In this document: in pieces, positions 7,513 to 14,882 of the stretch
Layout of the letters: the number at the start of each line of letters is the position of its first letter
How positions within the stretch are numbered: the first letter of the stretch is position 1
DNA from: UBA5066 sp964636395
GTDB taxonomy: Bacteria > Acidobacteriota > Thermoanaerobaculia > UBA5066
Assembly (NCBI GenBank): GCA_964636395.1
Contig: CAZWRQ010000100.1
Coordinates: 1-16,201, forward strand
Reading direction: 5' to 3'
DNA: 16,201 nucleotides
Program-made: the position numbers and the translations under genes
Notes under the pieces: model-generated
The model's database searches: none
Told to the model about the DNA's origin: nothing
What the model saw: only the letters and a program-made list of their open reading frames with translations

Positions 7513-9582
7513 ATGTCCGAGTTCTTGCTCGAGATCCTCGCCGAGGAGATCCCCGCGGGCGTCCTGTCGCAGGCGCGCAACGACCTCCTGCGAGGTCTCG
7601 CCGACGCCCTCGCCGCCGAGCGGATCGACGGGACGTTCTTCGCCCACTCCACGTCGCGCCGCCTCGTCCTCTTCTCTCGCGACCTCCCCGAGGTCCAGGA
7701 GGACCACGAGGTGGAGGCCATCGGGCCGTCCGTCAAGGTCGCCTTCGACGCGGAGGGGCGTCCGACGCGCGCCGCCGAGGGCTTCGCCCGCGGGCAGGGC
7801 GTCGCGGTCGAGGCGCTTCGCGTCGTCGCGACGCCGAAGGGGGAGTACGTCTCGGTCCGCAAGGTCGTCGAGGGGCGCTTCACCTCGGAGGTCCTCGGCG
7901 AGGTCGTCCCGACGGTCGTCGCGAAGATGTCGTTCCCCCGGATGATGAGGTGGGGCGACGGCCGCGACGTCTGGATCCGCCCGGTCCACTCCGTCGTCTG
8001 CCTCCTCGACGGGCTCGTCGTCCCAATGACGCTCTTCGGGATCGAATCGGGCCGGACGACGTTCGGTCACCGGACGCTCGCGCCGGGCCGGATCGTCGTC
8101 GTCGGCGTCGACGACTACCTCGCGAAGCTCCGCGCCGCCCACGTCGAGCCGGACTACGCCGTCCGCCGCCGGACGCTCGTCGAGAAGGCCGAGGCGCTTG
8201 CGTCCGAGGCCGGCTGCACGCCGGTGGAGGACGTCACGCTCCTCGACAGCCTCGCCCACCTCGTGGAGTGGCCCGGTCTCGTCCGCGGCTCGTTCGAGGC
8301 CGGGTACCTCGAGCTCCCCGAGGAGATCCTCGTCACCGCGATGCGCGAGCACCAGAAGGTCCTGCCGACGCGGGACGCCGCCGGAGCGCTCGCGCCGCAT
8401 TTCCTCGCCGTCGCCGACCACGTCGGCGACCCGATGGGGCACATCGTCCGAGGCAACGAGTGGGTGCTGAACGCCCGGTTCGCCGACGCCCGCTTCTTCT
8501 GGGACGAGGACGGCCGGATGCGCCTCGAGGAGAGGGTCCCCCGCCTCGCGCGCCTCTCCTTCCAGGAGAAGCTCGGCGACACGCTCCGGAAGGTCGAGCG
8601 GGTCGAGGCGCTCTCCGCTCGCCTCGCCGCCGACCTCGGCCTCGAGGCTTCGGCGGGCGAGGCCGCCCGGGCGGCCCGCCTGGCGCGGGCCGACCTCGTG
8701 ACGGACATGGTGCGCGAGTTCCCCGACCTCCAGGGAGTCGTCGGAGGGCTGTACGCCCGGCGGGACGGCGAGAGCGAGACGGTCTGCCGAGCGGTCTACG
8801 ACCACTACCGTCCGGCCGGCGTCGACGATGCCCTCCCGGCGGAGCCCGTCGGCCGCGTCGTCGCGCTCGCCGACCGGCTCGACACGCTCGCCGGCTTCTT
8901 CGCGCTCGGCCTCGTCCCGACCGGCTCGCGCGACCCGTACGCCCTCCGGCGGGCGGCGCTCGCCGTCGTCCGGATCCTCCTCGAAGGCGGGCATCGGCTG
9001 GAGCTCCCGGTCGCGATCGCCGCCGCCCGCCGTCTCCACGAGGTGTCGGGCGCCTCGGACGAGGAGGTCGTCTCGACGCTCCACCCCTTCCTCCTCGAAC
9101 GCCTCCGCTTCCTGCTCGAGCGCCGCGGCCACCGGCACGACGAGATCGAGGCCGTCCTCACGACTCCCTGTCCCGACGTGACCGACGCGGCCGAGCGCGT
9201 CGCCGCCGTCTCGCGCGTGAGGCGGCAGCCCGACTTCGGGCCGCTCGCGGCCTCGTTCAAGCGGGTCCAGAACATCCTCGCCCAGGCGGGCGTCGCGTCG
9301 GGCGGCGAGATCGACCCGTCGCTCATGAGCGACGACGCGGAGAGGCAGCTCGCGGGCGACTTCTTCCAGGCGCGAGGGATTCTCGACGAGCTGATCGGCG
9401 AGCGGCGGTACGACGAGGCGCTCTCGGTCATGGCCTCCCTCGGGCCGGTGCTCGACCGGTTCTTCGTCGACGTCATGGTCCTGGTGGACGACGAGTCCGT
9501 GCGGCGCAACCGCCTCTCGCTCCTCGCCGCGATGCGCGACCAGTTCTTCCGCGTCGCGCGCCTCAGCGAGATCCAGGAGTAG
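7513..9582 (+). CDS. glyS: Glycine--tRNA ligase beta subunit
   Basis: The tRNA-binding beta subunit of the alpha2beta2 glycyl-tRNA synthetase, 689 residues, the usual length. The N-terminus LLEILAEEIPAGVL is the classic GlyS start (L.E...EE.P). Further family blocks are STSRRLVLF, GPSVKVAFD, KMSFPRMMRWGD, FIRPVH-like WIRPVHSVVCLLDG, FGHRTLAPGRI, LVEWPGLVRGSFEAGYLELPEEIL.TAMREHQKVLPT, NEWVLNARFADARFFWDED, DLVTDMVREFPDLQGVVGGLYA and DPYALRRAALAVVRIL. A C-terminal DALR-like anticodon-binding helical region ends VMVLVDDESVRRNRLSLLAAM. ATG 7513 is the fourth copy of the repeat's start context and is followed at once by conserved sequence. The local Shine-Dalgarno sequence is only GAGG of the third unit, about 10 nt upstream. 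A 12-bp hairpin follows the stop. Confidence 0.97.
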   Translation: MSEFLLEILAEEIPAGVLSQARNDLLRGLADALAAERIDGTFFAHSTSRRLVLFSRDLPEVQEDHEVEAIGPSVKVAFDAEGRPTRAAEGFARGQGVAVEALRVVATPKGEYVSVRKVVEGRFTSEVLGEVVPTVVAKMSFPRMMRWGDGRDVWIRPVHSVVCLLDGLVVPMTLFGIESGRTTFGHRTLAPGRIVVVGVDDYLAKLRAAHVEPDYAVRRRTLVEKAEALASEAGCTPVEDVTLLDSLAHLVEWPGLVRGSFEAGYLELPEEILVTAMREHQKVLPTRDAAGALAPHFLAVADHVGDPMGHIVRGNEWVLNARFADARFFWDEDGRMRLEERVPRLARLSFQEKLGDTLRKVERVEALSARLAADLGLEASAGEAARAARLARADLVTDMVREFPDLQGVVGGLYARRDGESETVCRAVYDHYRPAGVDDALPAEPVGRVVALADRLDTLAGFFALGLVPTGSRDPYALRRAALAVVRILLEGGHRLELPVAIAAARRLHEVSGASDEEVVSTLHPFLLERLRFLLERRGHRHDEIEAVLTTPCPDVTDAAERVAAVSRVRRQPDFGPLAASFKRVQNILAQAGVASGGEIDPSLMSDDAERQLAGDFFQARGILDELIGERRYDEALSVMASLGPVLDRFFVDVMVLVDDESVRRNRLSLLAAMRDQFFRVARLSEIQE

Positions 9583-9619
9583 GGTCCCGGCGCCCGGCCC
9601 CGCCGCGCCCCTCCGGGGA

Positions 9620-9651
9620 GCGGCTGGGCCGGCGGACGTCGGCCCAGCCGC
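9620..9651 (+). terminator. Hairpin terminator-like element after glyS
   Basis: A perfect 12-bp GC-rich stem (9620-9631 with 9640-9651) has an 8-nt loop GCGGACGT and lies 37 nt after the glyS stop. No T-run follows. It separates glyS from the next gene, which has its own candidate -10. Confidence 0.55.
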
Positions 9652-9669
9652 CGTCCCGCACGATCGCAG

Positions 9670-9675
9670 TATCCT
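9670..9675 (+). promoter_or_regulatory. Candidate -10 for the chalcone-isomerase-like gene
   Basis: TATCCT (4 of 6 to TATAAT) lies 23 nt before the ATG at 9699. An AAGGAGGA Shine-Dalgarno sequence (9685-9692) falls in the predicted short leader. No -35 is visible. Confidence 0.4.
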
Positions 9676-9698
9676 CGCGGCCCGAAGGAGGACGACCC

Positions 9699-10268
9699 AT
9701 GAAGACCACCCGGCGAGCCGTCGCCCTGTCTGCCGTTTTCGCGTTCGTGCTCTCCGTCGCTCCGGCGGAAGCGAAGGAGCTGGCGGGGGCCTCGATGCCC
9801 GACACGCTGTCGGTGGCGGGGAAGACGCTGAAGCTGAACGGAATGGGGCTCCGCAAGAAGGCCGTGTTCAAAGTCTACGTCGGCGGGCTCTACCTCGAAA
9901 CGCCCTCTTCCGACGCTGCCGCGATCCTCGCCGCCGACGCGCCGAAGGCGGTCCGGATGCATTTCCTCCGGAGCGTCGACCGCGGAAAGCTCGTGGAGAC
10001 GTTCCGGGAGGGCTTCGCGGCGAACTCCGGCGCGAAGGCCCAGGCCCAGAAGGCTGGGATCGAGAAGCTCCTCGCGACCGTGACGGACGTGAAGGACGGA
10101 TCGGTGACGACGTACGTCTACGCGCCGGGCGCCGGGACCGTCGTCAACCGGGACGGGAAGGACGTCGCGACGATCGAAGGGAGGGAGTTCGCCGAGGTCC
10201 TCTTCTCGCTCTGGCTCGGGCCGAAGCCTCCGTCAGAGGATCTCCGGACCGGAATGCTCGGGCGCTGA
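9699..10268 (+). CDS. Secreted chalcone-isomerase-fold protein
   Basis: A 189-residue protein with a clear Sec signal peptide (MKTTRR, hydrophobic core, APAEA; cleavage likely after Ala25), so it is exported to the periplasm. The mature part shows the bacterial chalcone-isomerase-like pattern: LKLNGMGLRKKAVFKVYVGGLYLE, then AVRMHFLRSVDRGKLVETFREGF, and the C-terminal FAEVLFSLWLGPKPPSEDLRTGMLG. Bacterial members usually lack proven isomerase activity and some may bind fatty acids or other small lipids. The true role here is unknown. ATG 9699 has AAGGAGGA at 9685-9692, the strongest ribosome-binding site in the window. It appears to be a single-gene unit. Confidence 0.85.
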   Translation: MKTTRRAVALSAVFAFVLSVAPAEAKELAGASMPDTLSVAGKTLKLNGMGLRKKAVFKVYVGGLYLETPSSDAAAILAADAPKAVRMHFLRSVDRGKLVETFREGFAANSGAKAQAQKAGIEKLLATVTDVKDGSVTTYVYAPGAGTVVNRDGKDVATIEGREFAEVLFSLWLGPKPPSEDLRTGMLGR

Positions 10269-10270
10269 AG

Positions 10271-10298
10271 GCCCCGCGGAGTCGAATCGGAGCGGGGC
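10271..10298 (+). terminator. Possible hairpin between the secreted protein and the greA-like gene
   Basis: GCCCCGC (10271-10277) is complementary to GCGGGGC (10292-10298), with a 14-nt loop, starting 3 nt after the stop codon. The stem is short and the loop large, so terminator function is uncertain. It overlaps where a -35 for the next gene would sit. Confidence 0.35.
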
Positions 10299-10301
10299 GG
10301 G

Positions 10302-10307
10302 TACACT
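10302..10307 (+). promoter_or_regulatory. Candidate -10 immediately before the greA-like gene
   Basis: TACACT (4 of 6 to TATAAT) lies only 11 nt before the ATG at 10319. The intervening CCCGCCCCGTC has no Shine-Dalgarno sequence. If it is real, the 5' untranslated leader is about 5 nt or less. Confidence 0.45.
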
Positions 10308-10318
10308 CCCGCCCCGTC

Positions 10319-12412
10319 ATGAACCTGAACGAGCTCTCGTCGCTCCTCTCGGAAAAGAAGTTCGACGTCGTCGAGAACGCCGTCAAGGACGCCCTCCTCG
10401 ACGCCGAGGAGAACGCGGAGCTCCTCGCGGCGGCGTTCCGCGGCCTCGCTCGCGCGTCCGGCCAAAAGGGGCGCCTCCAGGGCCTCTCCACGCTCGCCGA
10501 CGCGACTCTCCGCGGCCCGGGCACGTCTCCCGCGGCCGCCCGCCTGCGGTGGGGCCTCCTGAAGGAGGCCGTCCGGGCCGGCGCCACGCCGTCCTCGCCG
10601 GAGGGCTTCCACAAGCTGTTCGAGGAGGCGATCCGTGCGGCGTACCCCGAGTCGGCGTCCCTGACGACGCTGCTCGGGCGATTCCGATTCCTCGAGTCGA
10701 AGGAGCCGGCGGACGGTCTCGCGCGCGTCGAACGCGCCGAGAAGTGGCTCCCCTTCGAGGTCGGGCGCTGCTTCTTCATGGCGGTGCGGGGCGCCGGGAA
10801 GGTCGTCGAGACGAACTTCGCCCTCGACGCCGTCCGGGTCGACTTCGAGAAGTCGGTCGGAGTCTCCATCCCGATCGGCGTCGCGGCCAAGAGCCTCACG
10901 CCGCTCCCCGAGGGGCACTTCCTCCACGAGAAGCTGACCGCCCGCGAGGCGCTGGCCGAGAGCGTACTCGCCCACCCGTCGGACGGGCTTCGAAGGCTCC
11001 TCGACTCGTTCGGGACCGCGCTTCCGGTCTCCGAGGTGAAGGAGGCGCTGGCCGGCCTCGTCCCCGAGGAGAAGTGGACCTCGTGGTGGACCGCGGCGCG
11101 CAAGAGCCCGCACGTCGTCCTCCACGGCTCGGGCAAGAACGCCTCCGTCGAATGGACGCGGACCTCGCAGGCGGCCGACGCCGCGATCCTCGGGAAGTTC
11201 GGGAAAGCGCACACGCCCGAGGCCCGCCTCGACTTCTTCCGGAAGAACGCGAAGCGCGACGCGGCGCTCGCGGCGAAGATGGGGGCGAGGCTCGTCGCGG
11301 ACGCCCAGGCGCTCCGCGACGCGAACCCGCCCCTCGCGTACGAGATCGCGGTCGCGATCGAGAAAGTCGAGGACGTCGTCCTCGGATTCGCGCCCGAGGA
11401 CCTCGTGCCCGACGCGCCGCTCCCGATGCTCGGCCGGATCGGGGACCGCCTCGCGCGGGAGCGCTTCCTCGAAGGGCTCCTCGCCTCGAGGCCGGAAGAC
11501 GGCGCCCGCCTCGTGGCGGACTGGTTCTTCCGGGAGGAGGATGCCCGCACGCTCGACCTGATCGACCGGCGGCTCGCCGAGGTCGACCCCGCGACGCGCG
11601 AGGCGACGCTCGAGAAGCTCCTCAAGTCGCCCCGGAGCGGGCCGAAGGCGTTCCTCTGGTTCGGCCTGCGGGCCGCCCAGGACGACGCGTTCCGGGCCCG
11701 CCTCACGCCGACGGTGCTCGGACGCCTCCTCGACGCAGTGTCGTGGGAGGATCTCGGGGGCGGGCGCGCGAAGCTCCGCGAGCTCTTCGACCGGACCGGG
11801 GTCGCGGCGGCCTGGCTCGTCAAGCAGGCGACGCTCGAGGAGGCCCAGCAGTTCCTCCAGGCGCTCGACCGTCACAACGAGCTCGAGCCGCACCGCCGCG
11901 CGGCGCTCTTCGCCGCGGCCGAGATGCGATTCCCGGACCTCCGCAAGGGAGGGGACGACAGCTTCTTCGTCACGGCGGAGGCGCTCGAGGGGAAGAAGCG
12001 CGAGCTCGAGAGGCTCGTGGAGGTCGACATCCCGGAGAACACGAAGGGGCTCGCGATCGCCCGGGCCGAAGGGGACCTCTCCGAGAACTTCGAGTACCAG
12101 GCTCGCAAGCAGCGACAGCAGGACCTCGGAGTCCGCGTGGCGCGCCTCCAGGAGGAGCTCCGCAAGGCTCGCGTCCTCGACCCGTCGACGGTCGACACGA
12201 CGGAGGTGAGGCCGGGCACGCGGGTAACGCTCCGGCTCCTCGGCGGGCCCCGCGCGGTGACGCTCCTCGGCCCGTGGGACTCGAAGCCCGAAGCCGACGT
12301 CTACTCTTACCTCGCCGACGCCTCCAAGGGGCTCCTCGGCAGGAAGGTCGGGGACCGCGTCTCCTTCCTCGGAGACGAAGGGCTCATCGAGGCGATCGAG
12401 GTCTGGAAGTAG
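10319..12412 (+). CDS. Long GreA-type transcript cleavage factor with N-terminal extension
   Basis: A 697-residue protein whose last ~147 residues (about 551-697) are a GreA/GreB domain. The coiled coil TAEALEGKKRELERLVEVDIP carries the tip GDLSENFEYQARKQRQQ, with Asp586 and Glu589 matching the acidic pair (Asp41/Glu44 in E. coli GreA) that places Mg2+ in the RNA polymerase active site. The FKBP-like C-terminal part follows: RVLDPSTVD..EVRPGTRVTLRL ... KGLLGRKVGDRVSF. Such a protein would rescue backtracked RNA polymerase. Ordinary GreA is ~158 residues. The ~550 extra residues are mostly helical, repeat-like, and contain EEKWTSWWTAARK (W253, W256, W257). Long Gre proteins with a comparable W..WW..A segment are known in spirochaetes and chlamydiae. 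The function of the extension is not known to me. The gene lacks a Shine-Dalgarno sequence and has TACACT 11 nt upstream. Confidence 0.88.
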   Translation: MNLNELSSLLSEKKFDVVENAVKDALLDAEENAELLAAAFRGLARASGQKGRLQGLSTLADATLRGPGTSPAAARLRWGLLKEAVRAGATPSSPEGFHKLFEEAIRAAYPESASLTTLLGRFRFLESKEPADGLARVERAEKWLPFEVGRCFFMAVRGAGKVVETNFALDAVRVDFEKSVGVSIPIGVAAKSLTPLPEGHFLHEKLTAREALAESVLAHPSDGLRRLLDSFGTALPVSEVKEALAGLVPEEKWTSWWTAARKSPHVVLHGSGKNASVEWTRTSQAADAAILGKFGKAHTPEARLDFFRKNAKRDAALAAKMGARLVADAQALRDANPPLAYEIAVAIEKVEDVVLGFAPEDLVPDAPLPMLGRIGDRLARERFLEGLLASRPEDGARLVADWFFREEDARTLDLIDRRLAEVDPATREATLEKLLKSPRSGPKAFLWFGLRAAQDDAFRARLTPTVLGRLLDAVSWEDLGGGRAKLRELFDRTGVAAAWLVKQATLEEAQQFLQALDRHNELEPHRRAALFAAAEMRFPDLRKGGDDSFFVTAEALEGKKRELERLVEVDIPENTKGLAIARAEGDLSENFEYQARKQRQQDLGVRVARLQEELRKARVLDPSTVDTTEVRPGTRVTLRLLGGPRAVTLLGPWDSKPEADVYSYLADASKGLLGRKVGDRVSFLGDEGLIEAIEVWK

Positions 12413-12433
12413 GCCTGGCGCGGCCCTCGTCGC

Positions 12434-12450
12434 CGGCCCCGGGGGGGCCG
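12434..12450 (+). terminator. GC hairpin after the greA-like gene
   Basis: A 7-bp all-G/C stem (CGGCCCC 12434-12440 with GGGGCCG 12444-12450) has a 3-nt loop and lies 21 nt after the stop. No T-run follows. If it terminates transcription, the PBP gene needs its own promoter, which the TACACT at 12489 could provide. Confidence 0.4.
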
Positions 12451-12488
12451 TCGTGGAGATGCCGCGGCGGACCGTGAAGGGCGTTCGC

Positions 12489-12494
12489 TACACT
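12489..12494 (+). promoter_or_regulatory. Candidate -10 directly before the PBP start
   Basis: TACACT, identical to the hexamer before the greA-like gene, ends 6 nt before the in-frame GTG at 12501. This places the likely transcription start at or next to that GTG. The hexamer also lies within the longer possible reading frame, where it codes Tyr-Thr. Confidence 0.4.
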
Positions 12495-12500
12495 CCCCGG

Positions 12501-14882
12501 GTGGGGTCCCGAATCCTCGCCCGAGCCCGCCGGATCTGGAAGGCGATCCCCCGGTGGGCGCTCTTCGGCGCAGCCGGCATCGTCCTCATCCTCGCCGTCG
12601 CCTCGGCGTTCGTCGTCGCCTATTACGCGCGCGTCGTGTCGCGGACGATGGACGGGAGGCGCTGGAACCTCCCGACACGGCTCTATTCCGACGCGTGGGT
12701 CCTCCGTCCCGGCGACGCGCTCGGGCCGGACGACGTGGAGAGGCGCCTCGGGCGGCTCCGGTACGCGCCGGTCGCCGAGCTTCCCGTCTCCGGCGGCCGG
12801 TACCTCCGCACGCGGAGCCGGATCGTCGTCGGCGTCAACCCGCGCGAGACGGCCTACGGCCGCTCTCCGGGGCTCGCCGCCCGGATCGACTTCTCGGGCC
12901 GCCGGATCTCGGCCCTTCGGCGCGAGCCCGACGGGGCGCCCGTCCCCTACGTCGTCTTCGAGCCGGAGGTCGTCGGCTCCGTCTTCGACCGGAAGATGGA
13001 GGACCGGACGCTCGTGAGGCTCGAGAGGGTCCCGAAGGTCGTCGTCGACGCGATCCTCACGACGGAGGACCGGGACTTCTTCACGCACGCGGGGCTCGAC
13101 CCGACGCGGCTCGCCGGCGCCCTCCTGCAGGGGATCGCGCGCGGGCGCAAGGTCCGCGGGACGAGCACGCTCACGCAGCAGCTCGTCAAGAACCTCTTCC
13201 TGACGCCCGAGCGGACGCTGCGGCGGAAGGCCGTGGAGGCGCTCCTCGCCGTGATCCTCGACGCGAAGTACGGCAAGGAGGAGATCCTCGAGGCGTACCT
13301 CAACGAGATCTACCTCGGGCAGCGGGGCGCGGTTTCGGTGACGGGCGTCGAGGAAGCGGCCCGCTTCTACTTCGGCAAGCCGGTCTCGCAGCTCGACCTC
13401 CCCGAGTCCGCGATGCTCGCCGGGCTCATCTCCTCGCCGGGGCGGTACTCCCCGTTCCGGAACCCCGAGCGGGCGAAGGCTCGGCGGGCGCTCGTCCTGA
13501 AGTGGATGCTCGAGGAGCGGAAGATCGACAAGGTCGCCCACGATGCCGCCCTCGCCGCGCCTCTGACCCGTGTCTCGAAGCCGATGACCGGTATCGAAGC
13601 GCCGCACTTCGTCGACTTCGTCCTGACGCAGGTCTCCGAGTCTCGGAGCGACCTGTCGGGAGCGGGCCTCTCGATCTACACGACGCTCGACCCGGACATG
13701 CAGGAAGCGGCGCACGCGGCCGTCCAGGAAGGGCTCGAGGAGCTCGAGAAGCGGTTCAAGCGCCTGCGGACGGCCGAGGGGGACCAGAAGCTGCAGGCGG
13801 CGCTCATCGCGCTCGACCCTCAGACCGGCTCCATCCGGGCGCTCGTCGGCGGGCGCGACTACCAGACGAGCCAGTTCAACCGCGTCGTACAGGCGAAGCG
13901 GCAGCCGGGCTCTCTCTTCAAGCCGTTCGTCTACCTCGCCGCGTTCGAGAGGCGCGACCTCTCTCCGCCCGTCACTCCGGTGACGATCCTCCAGGACTCC
14001 CCGATCGCCCTCGTTTTCGGGAAGACGGAGGAGGAGACCTGGTCCCCGCGGAACTACGACGGGAAGTTCCTCGGCCCCGTCACGGTCCGCACGGCGCTCG
14101 AGCAGTCCCGGAACATCCCGACGGTCCGGCTCGCCGTCTGGGAGACGGGGGCGGGGAAGACGCTGTTGCCGGACGTGATCGAGGCCGCACGGAAGGCGGG
14201 GATCACGTCGCGGATGAAGGCCTATCCGTCGCTCGCGCTCGGGTCGTTCGAGTGCACCCCGATGGAGATCGCCGCGGCCTATTCCGTCTTCGCGAACGGC
14301 GGGATCCTCGTGAAGCCGAACGCCCTCCTCGGCCTCGTGGGCCCCGAGGGGCGCCGGATCGAGCGGAAGGACGCTCCACTTTCCCGCGCCGCCGACCCGG
14401 CGGCCGTCGCCGTCCTCGACTCGATCCTCGAGGGGGTCGTGAACCGCGGCACGGGGGCCTCAGCGCGCGGGCGCGGGGCGCAGGGGATCTTCGCCGGCAA
14501 GACCGGGACGACGAATGACGGCCGCGACGCCTGGTTCATCGGCTTCTCGCCGCGGCTCCTCGTGGCCGTCTGGGTCGGCTTCGACGACAACCGCGGGCTG
14601 AACCTTTCAGGCTCGACCGCGGCGGTCCCGATCTATTCCGGCTTCGTCCGCCGCCTACCCGCCCACTACTTCGAGGAGCCGTTCCCGCAGGTCCCGGGGA
14701 CCGTGACCGCTTCCGTCGACCCGACGACCGGGATGCTCGTGACCGAGGAGTGCCCCACCTCCGTGAACGAGCTGTTCGTCGCCGGGACCGAGCCGACCGA
14801 ACGCTGCACGGTGCACGTGTCCGGCGGCTGGCCGTTCGGTGGAGGAGAGACGTCCGAGCCCGCGGACGCCGATCCGCAGTGA
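12501..14882 (+). CDS. Bifunctional class A penicillin-binding protein, PBP1b type
   Basis: Polymerises lipid II into glycan strands (GT51 glycosyltransferase) and cross-links the peptides (DD-transpeptidase) at the outer face of the inner membrane. From GTG 12501 it is 793 residues: a short basic cytoplasmic tail, a membrane helix (about 20-42), and a UB2H-like segment (RWNLPTRLYSDAWVLRPGD...RYLRTRSRIVV) that marks it as PBP1b type. GT51 follows, with TTEDRDFFTHAGLD (catalytic Glu189), GTSTLTQQLVKNLFL and EILEAYLNEIYLGQ. The transpeptidase has Ser471-x-x-Lys474 (GSLFK), Ser536-Arg-Asn538 and Lys667-Thr-Gly669. Longer starts (GTG 12453, ATG 12459) are open, but a TACACT -10-like hexamer sits inside that extension. 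The TGA overlaps the GTG of the next gene (GTGA). The C-terminal ~45 residues have two cysteines (EECPTS, TERCTV) that may pair in the periplasm. Confidence 0.95.
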   Translation: MGSRILARARRIWKAIPRWALFGAAGIVLILAVASAFVVAYYARVVSRTMDGRRWNLPTRLYSDAWVLRPGDALGPDDVERRLGRLRYAPVAELPVSGGRYLRTRSRIVVGVNPRETAYGRSPGLAARIDFSGRRISALRREPDGAPVPYVVFEPEVVGSVFDRKMEDRTLVRLERVPKVVVDAILTTEDRDFFTHAGLDPTRLAGALLQGIARGRKVRGTSTLTQQLVKNLFLTPERTLRRKAVEALLAVILDAKYGKEEILEAYLNEIYLGQRGAVSVTGVEEAARFYFGKPVSQLDLPESAMLAGLISSPGRYSPFRNPERAKARRALVLKWMLEERKIDKVAHDAALAAPLTRVSKPMTGIEAPHFVDFVLTQVSESRSDLSGAGLSIYTTLDPDMQEAAHAAVQEGLEELEKRFKRLRTAEGDQKLQAALIALDPQTGSIRALVGGRDYQTSQFNRVVQAKRQPGSLFKPFVYLAAFERRDLSPPVTPVTILQDSPIALVFGKTEEETWSPRNYDGKFLGPVTVRTALEQSRNIPTVRLAVWETGAGKTLLPDVIEAARKAGITSRMKAYPSLALGSFECTPMEIAAAYSVFANGGILVKPNALLGLVGPEGRRIERKDAPLSRAADPAAVAVLDSILEGVVNRGTGASARGRGAQGIFAGKTGTTNDGRDAWFIGFSPRLLVAVWVGFDDNRGLNLSGSTAAVPIYSGFVRRLPAHYFEEPFPQVPGTVTASVDPTTGMLVTEECPTSVNELFVAGTEPTERCTVHVSGGWPFGGGETSEPADADPQ

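Larger units (their letters stand above)
7275..7521 (+). repeat. Three-unit 79-bp tandem repeat filling the glyQ-glyS gap
   Basis: Units lie at 7275-7353, 7354-7432 and 7433-7511. The first 10 bases of a fourth (7512-7521, GATGTCCGAG) run into the glyS start, whose ATG is at 7513. The array begins on the base after the glyQ stop. Units differ at only 2-3 positions (unit 1 versus 2: 3 changes; 2 versus 3: 2 changes). Each holds an 8-bp G/C hairpin (CCGGGGGG with CCCCCCGG; 7289-7296/7310-7317 in unit 1, then every 79 bp). Past a bulged A it extends by 3 bp (ACG/CGT) to a GCTTCG loop. A second C6 run (7319-7324) can compete for the same G6 arm. There are no unique spacers, so it is not a CRISPR array. 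Confidence 0.97.

Noticed and set aside
14750..14878. Upstream extension of the glycosylase frame to ATG 14750
   Set aside because: The extra 43 residues are Arg-rich shadow translation of the PBP C-terminus. The GTG at 14879 overlapping the PBP stop fits the domain start.
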